A stretch of DNA of 47,500 nt from Glandiceps talaboti (taxonomy: Eukaryota; Hemichordata; Enteropneusta; Spengelidae). The notes beneath the pieces are model-generated. The model saw only the letters and a program-made list of their open reading frames with translations. It was not told the DNA's origin and made no database searches. Positions 34,411 through 45,735 of the stretch are shown here, one piece after another. Location: the NCBI RefSeq assembly GCF_964340395.1, contig NC_135562.1, positions 11,394,543 through 11,442,042 on the forward strand, given 5' to 3'. Position 1 is the first letter of the stretch. Every line of letters begins with the position of its first letter. The position numbers and the translations under genes were made by a program.

Positions 34411-36665
34411 AATTCTATGGTCTAGTGCGTATGGCTTAATTCCATTTTCTGTAATCATAAACACTCATGCCCATAGCAAATTGAATTAATTCCCTTTCTT
34501 TTTGGAACAACATGAACATAATTTTAATTAAAAATACCATTGGTGCTATGTTATTTGCATATTAAATTGACCATACAATTTTTCAGTAACCCAGCATGAT
34601 TTAAAGTCTTGTCTTTCCATGCTTATGTTCATCTGCACTGTGATAATTTATCTAAAATGTTTTATCCATGTGAAAACCTATGATAATATTGAAAGAAACA
34701 TGGTAACATCCTTCTGTGTTATAATTGAATAAAATTATACATACATTGCTATGAGTTTTGTTCAGAACCACTTAATTCTGCTGAGTGTTTTCGCCTTGAA
34801 TAAAAAAAACCGTTTTATCCATCTGGGAAACATAATTTTCCATCTGTGAAATTGTTGTCAACAAGTGTCTCTTTCGTCTGCCTCCGGATCCGTTGAGGAC
34901 GCGGTGTTTTGTGTATTGAAGAAGTTTATGATATTTTGCCTGGTCACGTTATAAAATTATAATTGTTATCCTCATGAGCTGAAATTACTACAGAAATAAT
35001 TGATGTGAATGTATTTGTTAAATGTCAACAAAAATATTTTTCCCCTAGAGGGCGCTGTGTTTCATTGACTTTTCAATTATTTGGAGAAGGTCACCTAGGG
35101 TCAGGATGGTGGTCAGGTTGGCTCTGCTGTAGGTGGCATACTGGTGGCCCGTCATGATTGTGTATGAAAAATTACTCCAACTTAGACGTGCATGGACCAA
35201 TGTGCATGTTTCTAAGATGATTTATAAACCTATACATCATTCACCCTATCCCAGTTTCCTCAGTTACGAGATGGTTAAAGTATTGAACTTTGACATGGGC
35301 CGCAGACCAAAAGTTAGATAATAACCATTTAGTAAATTATTGGACATTTTATCACTACAGCCCGCAACAGAGGAGACGTCGGTAAAGAGCACTGATCACA
35401 AAATACGCCCCATTGGTGCACATCAAGGTAAAAATCACAATTTTGAAACTCAGAGTTATGTTTGACATGTTGTAGGATACGATTTGATTACAAAATTAAG
35501 GGTATTTCTGAAAAAGTTTAAGTTATTAACAAGGTTTGATTTTTTGAATTGTGACTTCCTTAGCAACTGTCTACCTTTTGGCAGACAACTACAGTGTACC
35601 TGGTTCTACAACACAGTCGCTTGTGGGTCGTGATTATTTCACAGTATGCTTTCATGGATCATCTCAATGACCGATAATTACAGATGTATACATACAGTCC
35701 ATGATATAATGATTTTTACTCAAATGACTGGTTGGAAGTCAGATTTAGTGGAGTGTGCAATAAATCGATCAAATACTAAATTTTGATTTAAAACTAATAA
35801 ATTCAAAACTGTATTCCGAGCCAACAAGTGACTGTGGTCTACAGATAGACTGACGTCAGTCACTTGTTCTTCTTTGTCATTTTTTAAATTAGTATATATA
35901 TATAATAATTTTTGAGATACATATTTTCATGGAAGTTTAGGACATCAAAGGCACAATTTTAATGGCGAGCACTGTAGTGAAAAAACATGTCAACAAAATG
36001 GAGCAATTAGGGGTACACCATTTGATGGGGGGGGGGGGGGGGGCTGGAGGATTTTTGAAAAAGAAATCGCTGGCAAAAAGTAGGAAAAGAAATATACTGA
36101 CCAACCCAACAGAGAAACAAAATGGATTTCCAGGATATGAGCTAAAATATTGTTGTGCTGCAAGTGCAGAAACGCTACAAATGTCAAATTCCAAGGTACA
36201 TGTGTTTCTAGCGCTACCGCCACATCTAACCTTGTAAAGTTTCTTGTCAAAGGTTTTTACTAACTGTTAGCAAATGCTGAAACAAACCAAAACACCACCA
36301 TCAAATCAAATTACTAAGAATACTGAACTGACTTAGTACCTTGAATGAATCCTGTAATTTTTCATTATGATAAAATCATTTTAAATGGTATGGCGTGCAA
36401 CAATATACTTTGAGGATTTTTCTTGGTCTTAGTTTTCTGAATTCAAAATTCAATTGTGATCAGGAAAAGGTATTGTTATCACTTTGACATTTTAAAATAA
36501 CAACAGATAGCACTGTTTTAGTCTAAAATTCAAAAACTTCTAGGGGCAGGAAGGGGAAACCCTCTCCCATACCCACCCCAACACTGCTCCCTTGTATTTT
36601 GATTCAAATTATTACTACCTCAACATGTTAAAATAGAACCAAAAGCATTCTTTTAGTACAGTAAT
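34411..36665. mobile_element. Long dispersed repeat, copy C
   Basis: Starts part-way into copy A (at the point equivalent to about 25185) and runs to the block gttaaaatagaaccaaaagc, which matches about 27815. It carries a long G run (about 36027-36042) at the same place as the one in copy A. The TA array of copy A is reduced to a few units here. No intact coding region was found. Confidence 0.65.
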
Positions 36666-37299
36666 TGAATTAACAGCCAAACACTCCTCTGGTATTTTTT
36701 TAGACAAGTTACCACCCCCTTGGAATCTGAGGCTGTTTTTGTATCTGACATTTTCAAGTAATTCTATTCATAATAAACATGATTACTCATTCACCTACAA
36801 CAATGGGAAATTGTTGTAAACATGCACAATAAAGAGATACTGTTGTACTTCTGGTATGTGGTATTAAAATCAATAAAGTAAACTAAATTGTGAAGTTATG
36901 TCAACATTCTGTCAAGTCATAGAAGATATCACTGGACATAGATTGGTATTAGTTTAGGGGGTAGTTAATATTATGAGCTAGAAATCAATATTTCACATAT
37001 ATAAACTTGTCAGCATGCCCAGTTCTCTTAATTGAAGTTTTGTGTAGCAACAGTATGTAATCAATAGTAGATAATTTGTATACATACTGAACTTTTTTCA
37101 CAACCCATCTCTTTGAAATAATGTCTGCAGTGTCATACTTCATGCTAGACAGTGAGGCTACATTAAATCAGAAAGCAATATCACCCAGTATATGAATTTA
37201 AAGTGATGTCTTTCTTTTTCACTGGCTCTGCAGTTGCCACCTAAATACAATTATAAAATGCACAAGCGACGTTGAACAAAAAATATTGAATATATACCC
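36666..37299. other. Intergenic DNA, no feature seen
   Basis: AT-rich sequence with no recognised gene. The short minus-strand frame at 37219-37461 runs into the foldback element and is not supported. Confidence 0.55.
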
Positions 37300-37600
37300 T
37301 GGTCGTTCTACACCATGACAACATGCGTCTATGTCACAACAACCCATGTCTACGTCACTGGTTATACTGTGTTTGAAATATGATTCCAAACATTTAAAAA
37401 TGTCATTACTTTCCCCGATTTTACTTATTACTGGCGCTGGTATTATTATGCTATTCTCCAATATTTTTCTTCATTCAGCCTGAAAATACTGGTGACCTAA
37501 GGATTGTCACTACTCATCTAGTGACTCAATAGTGACAAAGGCCCCGTAGGTCACTCCTTTTCCTTGGCTGAACAAAGAAAAATATTGGGGAATAACATCC
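37300..37600. mobile_element. Foldback element, family 1 (copy 4)
   Basis: The clearest palindrome of the family: ctccaatatttttcttcatt and cagcctgaaaatactggtga in the left arm. The right arm has agtgacaaaggccccgtagg, tccttggctgaac and aaaaatattggggaataa. It lies about 240 bases before the splice acceptor of the NACHT gene's first coding exon. Confidence 0.8.
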
Positions 37601-37839
37601 AAATATATTTTAGTCATTTTGTTAAAGTTTGTTCACATAGCATAGTGCACTTATAAACATCCCATCTCATCACCTCATAAATTCCGCAGTGCAGTGAGTT
37701 CAAAATTTTGCTTGTTTCACATTATTCCATTATATTTTTTGAGTGTCATACTTGATGGTGTTCACTGCACAAAATACCAGGCTTTGTATTTGTTGATGAT
37801 CATAACAAGTTTAAATTTATTTGTGTATTTGTTATTCAG

Positions 37840-37865
37840 ATAGGTAGCTGAATTGACTCCACACC
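37840..37865 (+). other. 5' UTR start of the first coding exon of the NACHT gene
   Basis: A pyrimidine-rich stretch ending ttgttattcag (AG at 37838-37839) precedes 26 bases and then the ATG at 37866. This looks like a real acceptor, so an upstream non-coding exon and promoter probably lie further left. They were not located. Confidence 0.5.
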
Positions 37866-40800
37866 ATGGCAGCTACTGGTCCATCTGGTAGCAGCAATCA
37901 AGATGAACCTGAACAGAAAAAAATGCTTCTAGATCCATTCATGGGATTGCTTGTCAACGTATCTATGGAACTTACAGATGGTGAGTATGCTTCACAGAAA
38001 TTTACAAAAATTATGCAATCTTACCATCTCAATACAAAATATAGATTATATGTAAAGAAAAAAAATGATGTAAATATGTTAGATATTGCCAATGCATAGC
38101 AATAATAGTACATCTCAATTTTATTTTTGTCTTTCAAAAAATTATTTTCTATATATTCTGTGATTCTTTCCACAGAAAATTTTGAGTACCTGAAAATAAT
38201 GTGTCAGAACTTCTTACCAACTGGTGCGTTAGACAAGATGAAAGTTCCTGGTAATTTATTCACCAAGTTGTACGAGATGAACTTGATCAGTGAATCTGAT
38301 ACATCACAGTTAGAGAAACTGTTGTGCTCCATTCAACGACCAGACCTTGTACATAGGTATCTAAACAAAGATTCTGCGTTAAATGAAGGTAAACATTGTT
38401 ATTACTTGATATCTAGATTTCAAAAATCAAAATGATAAAGAAATTGTAACTTGAAATATCATAAACAAGATCTACTCAGGCAAATTAGTTTTGTTGATAA
38501 ATACAAATCATCTAATGTGTGGTCACAGTAGAAAATGATTATAAGGCAATATTATGGTTTTTTTTTCATAATTTATGATGGCTTTTGTGATAACTTGGAT
38601 AAAAACATGAAAAACAATGAAATCAATGAAGGTTTGATATATTTTATTCCATTTTTACATTATTTACTTGAGTATAAGTACAATTTAATGAGCTTTGATT
38701 ACTTCTTTACATAAATTATTTTCAGTACAAAAAACATGGATACATTGTATCTTAATGTTAATATAATTTGACATAAATTGTGAATTCAATGTTGATATGG
38801 CATCATAATGAGATACAATGTGTCAAGTTAAAGGTATTGCTTCCAATAAAGTGACCTTATATCTAAAGTAACATGAATACACATAGTGTCATCATATAAA
38901 TGTATAATAAGGATGTATAAGTAATTTGAATAACCTTGAAAAAGCATAAATTAAGTTACTTGCACAGTATGTCACTTCTTTGAAAGTCTTGTCAGTTTCA
39001 TCAAACTTAGCAAAAATATTTTAAACATGTGTACTTAGCAATAATCATTTGGGAATGGGGGGGGAAGGATCACTGTACTTGTTTCCATGGTAACAATTTT
39101 GTAAAGGGGTCATCAAAACTCAAAATTGTGCTTGATCACATAAATGATGTAAAAAGGAATAAAATGTGACAAAACTTGATTAATTTTGACTTTTCTCTAA
39201 TGAAATTGATAGAAGAGTTCATAATATAAGTAATAATTGTGGCGGTTGTCATGGCTACATAAATAAACCTCTAAAATTGAAAGAGCATAGGTAACTGAGG
39301 ACAAAAGCCACTGCACTAATTTTCAAATTATAGCAATGAAAATACATTGAACTGGACAGAAGACCAAATTGAAGTAAGCGAAGATGTCATTTTGCATTAA
39401 TTTCCACTAACCTAGGGAGTCCAAAATCCATGCCCATATAAGATGTAATTATTGTTCAAATTTTCAGGCAGACAACAATATTACATCTTAAGCTAAATAA
39501 ACACGTTAATAACTACCAAAGATTCCATGAGATAAATGGACCCCCTAGATTTGTCATTATTCAACTTTAATCTGTACTTGCACAATTTTTATGATTTTAA
39601 CTTTCCATCAGTTAGCTGAGCAAAGCCAAAAAATTGTAATTGGGTAGCGTTTAGACGAATTGCAAATTTTAATTATGCGCAGGTGAAATATGCACATGAG
39701 TTTGTATGCTTCTCGTTAAACAGTAATGTAACTGTACAAATATATCAACCAACACAATGTACATGTAAACTGCAAAAAATCTGAACAAAATCAACTTACT
39801 ATCTGTTATATTGTTGTCATACATATGGAGACGACTCCTGTCTAAATGTGAAACTTTAATAATAAGTGACATTTCATTCATAAACCTTTGCAAAAAAACA
39901 AAATCACCAAATGCCAATTTTCAGTTGATTTTGTACCTTTATTGGGTATCTTTGCTATGGGCTATTGCATCATGGGAGTCAGCAGAAATAATGTATTCGA
40001 GTTGCACACTGAATATTCATGAGATCTATTTTACACTGTTAGGGTATAGGCACTCAGGACTCATGATATTCAGTGATATTCTAGGATATTCAGTCCAGAT
40101 GGATGGGCGGACAGATGGATGGACACGGGTCATTTCTATAGTCCCCTTCAGGTTCTGCCCATTAGGGGCTAATATTAGATTTGCAACAGTTTAATTACCT
40201 ACCCTGCACTCTCATAAGAGATAAATGGACCCCCTAAGTTTGTCGTTACTATTTCACCTTATACTACACTTGCATAACTTTTATGTTTGTAACTTTCCAT
40301 CAGTTAGCCTAGCAAGGTTCACGACCACTACCTGTAGAAACTGAGTCTCACCAACAAAAAATTGCATTTTAAGTAAATTTTTTAGTGAGCAGATGAAATG
40401 TGCATGCAAATCAGCATCCTTCTTATTTAAACTACTAAATGTATTTGAGGTAATGTATTTCAAAATTAATGACTTAGTCACCACTGACTTGAATCTGAGC
40501 ATTACTATAATTATAATTAGTTTTAATTAATCAATATCTTCTGTCCCTTCTTATCTATTACACTCAGGTACAGCAGAAGAGCAAAGAGGAATTGATCTAC
40601 CAACCACAGAGGATAGACAAATCAGTACAGTTGAAACACCAGCATGTCAGAGTTCTTCCCACAGATCACTGGAGAATCAGAACCCAGACAATATCCAACA
40701 ACAGCCAAACCAAACATTATCTTCGGGTCATCAATCTGATATTCTACAAAGACACACTGGGTCTCAACAACCACTAACCGAACCAATGCGATCTCAGCAA

Positions 40801-43800
40801 CCAGTAACTGAACCAATGAGGTCTCACCAACCATTACCTGGACCATCTAGATCGCATCAGCTAATTGATGGTATGCCATGTTTTTACTTGATTGTTACTT
40901 TTTACAAAGTAGGATACATGTATTTTGACATTCAAATTTGTTTAGTTCGAAGAATTACAAGACCATTACTTGAAAGTGTTCAGTAGACCAATGTCACCTC
41001 CTATTCAAAACAAGTCTACATGTACTTTGTTTATCTTGTGGTATTAGCTTGATGCTTTGATGGATATTGTAACACTAGCCTCTTTTTTTAAAAAAAGAAG
41101 ATTTTATTTTTAATTGACATTAATCTTATCAAAGTCTGTAGCTTGTCCTGAATTGGTAGATCTTGGTAAATATATTTAATCTGATGAACTTCATGACACC
41201 AAGCAGAACTAGAGACAACTTGAAAAAAATAAGAAATTTATCACTTGTACTGAATATCTTACCAATACATGTAAATAACATTTCAATCATGTAAACCAAA
41301 AACTAACAAAGTATCCCTTTCACTTTTGTAGGAAAAACCACATCATCAGTTTATCAAAACAGCAGATCGTCTCAGCAACATGATACCATGGCAACACAAT
41401 ATCAGGAATCCCATTCATCTGCATCCTGCCCTGAAAGTTCTGGTAATGTTACATTTACCCAGACAACCAGACATCCAGGTAAGCATTTGATGTCTTATTA
41501 GTATACCATGAACACTGACACAATCAATGTGTTTGTTATATCACTGTAGTCTATAGAGTTCTACACACACAGACATCCAGGTAAGTATTGTGATGTGTTA
41601 TTAGTATACCATGAAGACTGACACAGTCAGCAGTTAGTTTGGTATAACAACATAGTCTGCAGAGTTCTATACATAGACATCCAGGTAATATTTGATGTGT
41701 TATTACTAGTAGTAGACCATGAACACTGACACAGTCTATAGTTAGTTTGGTATAACAATATACATGTAGTCTACAGAGTTCTATATTTATAAACAGACAT
41801 CCAGGTAAGTGTTTGGTGTCTTTTTAGCATATACCATAAACACTGAAACAGTCTACAGTTAGATTAGAGTTCTACAGACATCCAGGTGAGTATTTGATGT
41901 GTTATTATGAAGACTGACACATTCAACACTTAGTTTGGTATTACAGTAACAAATGTCAGGATTTCTACAGTCACACACATCCAGGTACTTGTAGAATGAA
42001 CCATATAGTTATGTACAGCTGTAAAGTTTTGAATTTGACCTAGAGATTGAAACATTTCCTTTTCCTTTCAGATGATGTATCTGACTCTGAAGTACAACTG
42101 ATAAAGGTGCTGAAGAGAAAATACATAAAATACTTCAGGAATCACAAACCAATTCCATGGAATGAAAAGTGTAACCTGAACCTGGAAGACGTTTACACTC
42201 AGCTTGAAGTTAAAGATGTTACAAAAGGAAAATTTAAAGTTGGTGATATTTTGGAAGATGTTAGCGATATTTTTAAGTCAGTTAGTGAAGGACCAGATAG
42301 TACAAATCGTATCCGTATAGAAGGTGCACCGGCTATAGGTAAATCCACTTTATGTGGAAAGATAGCATATGAATGGGCTCAAGGTAGACTTGACAAATAC
42401 AAACTAGTTTTCTTTTTGAAAATGAGATATGTTACAGGATATAGCATTTCAGATGAAATACAAAACCAGCTATTATTTGAGGATAAGAACATTCCTAAAG
42501 AGAGACTTGAGGAAATAATTTCTACTAATGAAAGTTCTGTGTTGTTTCTCCTTGATGGCCTAGATGAGATTCGCAAAAATAAACTAAAACAAACTGAAAT
42601 TCCAAAAGTGATTTCAGAGGAAAGACTTAGCACTAGTACTGCTGTTGTTACCAGTAGACCTCGTGAGTGTGATAAGTATGTGAGTGAGTGTGATTTACAT
42701 TTTGATGTGAAGGGATTTACAGATGAAAGAATGAAGGAATATATTAAGAAATATTTTCAGGGATCTGAAGAAAGTACTACAGGAGAGGATTTCATGAAGG
42801 AAATAATCAAACAAAAGAGAGTTAATAGGGAGGTGTTTAAAAGGGGTCTCTTAGCTAACCCACTGCATGTTTCATTTTTGTGTATTCTTTGGGAAGACAA
42901 ACATGTTGGAGCTAAATTTAAGTTTCCAAAAACATTGCCAGGGCTTTACAGAGAAATACTAAATTGTATTCTTAGAAGGTATTGTAATAAGAATAATATA
43001 GAGTTAAAAGATGGTATATTACCCAAAGAAGTCATAAATGCAAAGGAAAACTTAATTTCAGATTCTTGTAAGTTATACATGAAGGGTGAATCTATGTTCA
43101 ACAAGGCAGATATTTCATCAGATATGTCATTAGAGTTAGGTTTGCTAGTTAGAGATGAAGGCCCTAGAACAGAGGTACAGGAACTTTATTTCTTCTATCA
43201 TAAGACTTGGCTAGAATATTTCACTGCTCTACATCTTGCATCTGAAGCAAAGAATAGAAATTTTGCATTTCTTGATAATATTCTCAATGATCCAGAGACC
43301 CATTTATCTGTTTGGAAATTTCTTGCTGGAGTTATGGAGAAGCAAGAAATGTGTCACCTCTTTGAAGAATTCAGCTGCAGAGTACACAGTTTGAGTCAAT
43401 TCAACTCTTCTTTTTACACTAAGAAAGCAGACACATTGTCAAAGCTATGGAGTGTCTGTTTGCTGTGTTTGTATGAATCTAAATGGGGTGAGGACTGTAT
43501 ATCACATATTTCCCCATTATTACACACAAGATTGGTTTACAGAGGAAAAGACAAATGTAAGTCATCTACTTATTATGATAATTTATTCGATGTGAATTAC
43601 CCTCTAGTCAGAGTATATTCTAGTATTTGTAGTATTGATTGTATTGTACATCTTATTAAATTACTACAGAAAATTCAATCTGTAAACTCTACTACTAATA
43701 CTGTAGAGTCACTAACAATAGTTGGTGTTACTCCACATCAGGTTTCATTACTATCAAAGAAATTGAAAGAAAGTAGAATATCATTGACTATATTGATGTT

Positions 43801-44830
43801 AGTCAGTAGAAGGTCTAAAACAATGCATTATATTGAACAAATACCCAAAATGATTCAAAAGGGTGAATTTGGTGACATTATAATTGTTACAGAATGTCAG
43901 AGGGAGAAAGATTGCAATGATGAAGAAGTAAAGAAGGGTATGCAAAACATAAAGGAATCCATTTGTCAGAATCAGTCAATACAAAGTTTGACATATTCAG
44001 TTTATGCATACCGCCATGTATGTGAACTGTCTACCATTGTTTCTAAACAACTAATACAGAATGGACCTAGTAGAGTGAAACTGAAATACGGCGCTAAATT
44101 ATCTGATAATGTTCAAGAAAGACTTTGTGAATTTATTCAGAAGTGTCAAACAACACATACAGTTGAATTGGTTTTAGGCACTACAACCAAGAGTTTAATA
44201 CCAAAACTTACTGAATCTTTAAAGTGTCCAAGTGATAGTTTGAAATCCTTTACTCTGGCCAGTGATAGTGTATTTGACACTGACAATGACATATTGGATG
44301 TGTTATCTACCAACACTACATTGACTGAGATAGGGATTGGAGAATTACCAAGTAAAGCAGTTCATAGTGTATGTAAATTTATAAAACATAACAGATGTAT
44401 GAAGTCTCTCAGTGTTGATTTCAATGAGTATAATAGTGGGATGTGGGATCCTATCAAAGAAGCACTGGAACAGAATAAGATTATTCAGTATTTAACACTG
44501 TCTAGTAGGAAGTACTATTCATATGGCCATTCATCTGTATATCCTTACATACTAGGTGCAGTCCAATGTTTATTTCCATCTGTTATCAGATCAGTAGAGA
44601 CAAATCAGTGTACACTGAAGTCAATCACATTCTATACTAAGAGTCATCGTGTCATTGATGAGAAAGTTACTGAGATTCAGGATATCATTGCTAGTCAACA
44701 GAAACCAACAGATTGGTCTTATGAATACAATGTGACTCCATACCTTAATTTGTGGGATGACAGAATTAAATACAAACACACAGTTCAGTTCAGTGTACAG
44801 GACATTACTACCAAACACAGTGAATGTTAA
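37866..44830 (+). CDS. DED-NACHT protein (NLR-like receptor), 5 coding exons
   Basis: Probably a cytosolic signalling ATPase of the NLR (STAND) type that recruits death-domain partners such as FADD or caspases. This role is inferred from domains. Exons 37866-37980, 38176-38388, 40568-40870, 41332-41478 and 42072-44830 join in frame to 1178 residues. Residues about 22-103 form one death effector domain: six-helix spacing, hydrophobic core, and RPDL matching the family RxDL motif. Residues about 110-258 are a Ser/Gln/Pro/Thr-rich linker with a ten-residue SQQPVTEPMR-type repeat. The NACHT domain has Walker A GAPAIGKS (344-351), Walker B LLDGLDE (419-425), sensor TSRP (453-456), NPLHVSFLC (522-530) and winged-helix FYHKTWLEYFTA (634-645). 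Residues about 650-1178 are weakly LRR-like. No gene symbol is assigned because many such paralogues exist in invertebrates. Confidence 0.92.
39520..40430. mobile_element. Dispersed repeat with two direct copies flanking a CTATAGTCCCC block
   Basis: In intron 2 of the NACHT gene, gagataaatggaccccctag through aactttccatcagttagc and a gtgaaatatgcacatg-like stretch occur at 39523-39720 and 40216-40425. Between them lies a segment ending in tctatagtccccttcaggtt and cccattaggggct. This could be a non-autonomous element with direct repeats, or one element inserted near a duplicate. No transposase was seen. A small inverted repeat lies at 39438-39490. Confidence 0.5.
41463..41990 (+). repeat. Six copies of a linker-exon end with splice donor (NACHT gene intron 4)
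   Basis: The exon end cagacatccag|gtaagc (GT at 41479) is followed by copies with GT at 41581, 41685, 41805, 41886 and 41985. Four of the five copies keep a plausible donor (gtaagt, gtaata, gtaagt, gtgagt); the last is gtactt. Units are 81-120 bases and share accatgaacactgacacagt and gtctacagagttcta. The original exon end is the one that joins in frame to 42072. Confidence 0.88.
42072..44830 (+). CDS. Terminal exon carrying NACHT and C-terminal half
   Basis: A single uninterrupted coding block of 919 codons plus stop. The acceptor is cttttcctttcag and the first codon is completed by the G of the previous exon. The open frame extends 24 bases upstream to a TTG at 42047, but that is intron. 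It holds a region of about 65 residues with KRKYIKYFRNHK, then NACHT, winged-helix and the C-terminal repeats. A single large exon for the ATPase module is common in invertebrate NLR families, and here makes this module easy to duplicate as a unit. The coding sequence is intact. Confidence 0.93.
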
Positions 44831-45735
44831 ACCTGATACTGTTAACATTACATGCTAATACATTGACCTTTGACCTCATGGATCTTTATTACACCATGTC
44901 AGGTGAACACTGGTACTTATAGGTTTTACTCTGACAATTTGATATGTTTTAATAATTAACTTAATTAAATATTCACTGTGCTTTATTACACTGTACAGTG
45001 ATGTGATTTAAATTTTCTAACTATATTTTTATATAAAGCTTATATTTTTGATATTTTCATAACATGTATTTATAATTTTTATTTATTTTCATGAAGTCTT
45101 GATTACTCAAACTTTGTATTTATACAAAGAAGTCTTTGTCTACTTGTCTTTGATGAAATATTTTAATATTTTTTATACTCTGTGTTATTTATCACAATAA
45201 ATATATACTTTATTTTTTATAATTTGTATGTAAATATAAATAAATTCAAATATTGGATACTTTTAACTAATACTGTACAATACTTTTATCTCAGGGATAA
45301 TGGATTTTATAATTTGATGAGACAGAGTTTATAGTTTTCAATTTTATAAAAATCTTGGTTCTCCATATTTTCATTTCTTAGTCATATTCCATACCTTACA
45401 TATATGGTGGAAATAAACTTGTAAAATCATATTTCTTTTTGTTGTCATGGGGATATATTTTTGTGGATTGTGCTACTTTTTAAAGTAAATTTGTCAATTT
45501 TTTTTTTTTTACCTGATCCCAGTATTTTGAATTTTAGAGACTCTATTTGTACACTTGTTATGTTGATATGGTTTGTATGTATTTATACTCAGCTTCACTT
45601 CTGTTATCATAATACACATTATGGAAATAAATATTTGAAGGAAAAGTTGACATTTTTGAGTTTGTTGTCTGTATTTATTATGAAATAATATGAGTGTAGA
45701 CAGGTATGGATGACGTCACATTTCAAATAAAAATC
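44831..45735 (+). terminator. 3' UTR and candidate polyadenylation signals of the NACHT gene
   Basis: AT-rich sequence after the stop. AATAAA hexamers occur at 45196-45201, 45239-45244, 45412-45417, 45626-45631 and 45726-45731. The first two would give a 3' UTR of about 400 bases. Which is used cannot be told from sequence. Confidence 0.5.

Noticed and set aside
42047-42071. NACHT exon starting at the TTG in this interval
   Set aside because: This is the pyrimidine-rich end of an intron (cttttcctttcag). Splicing from 41478 joins in phase and adds the DED and linker.
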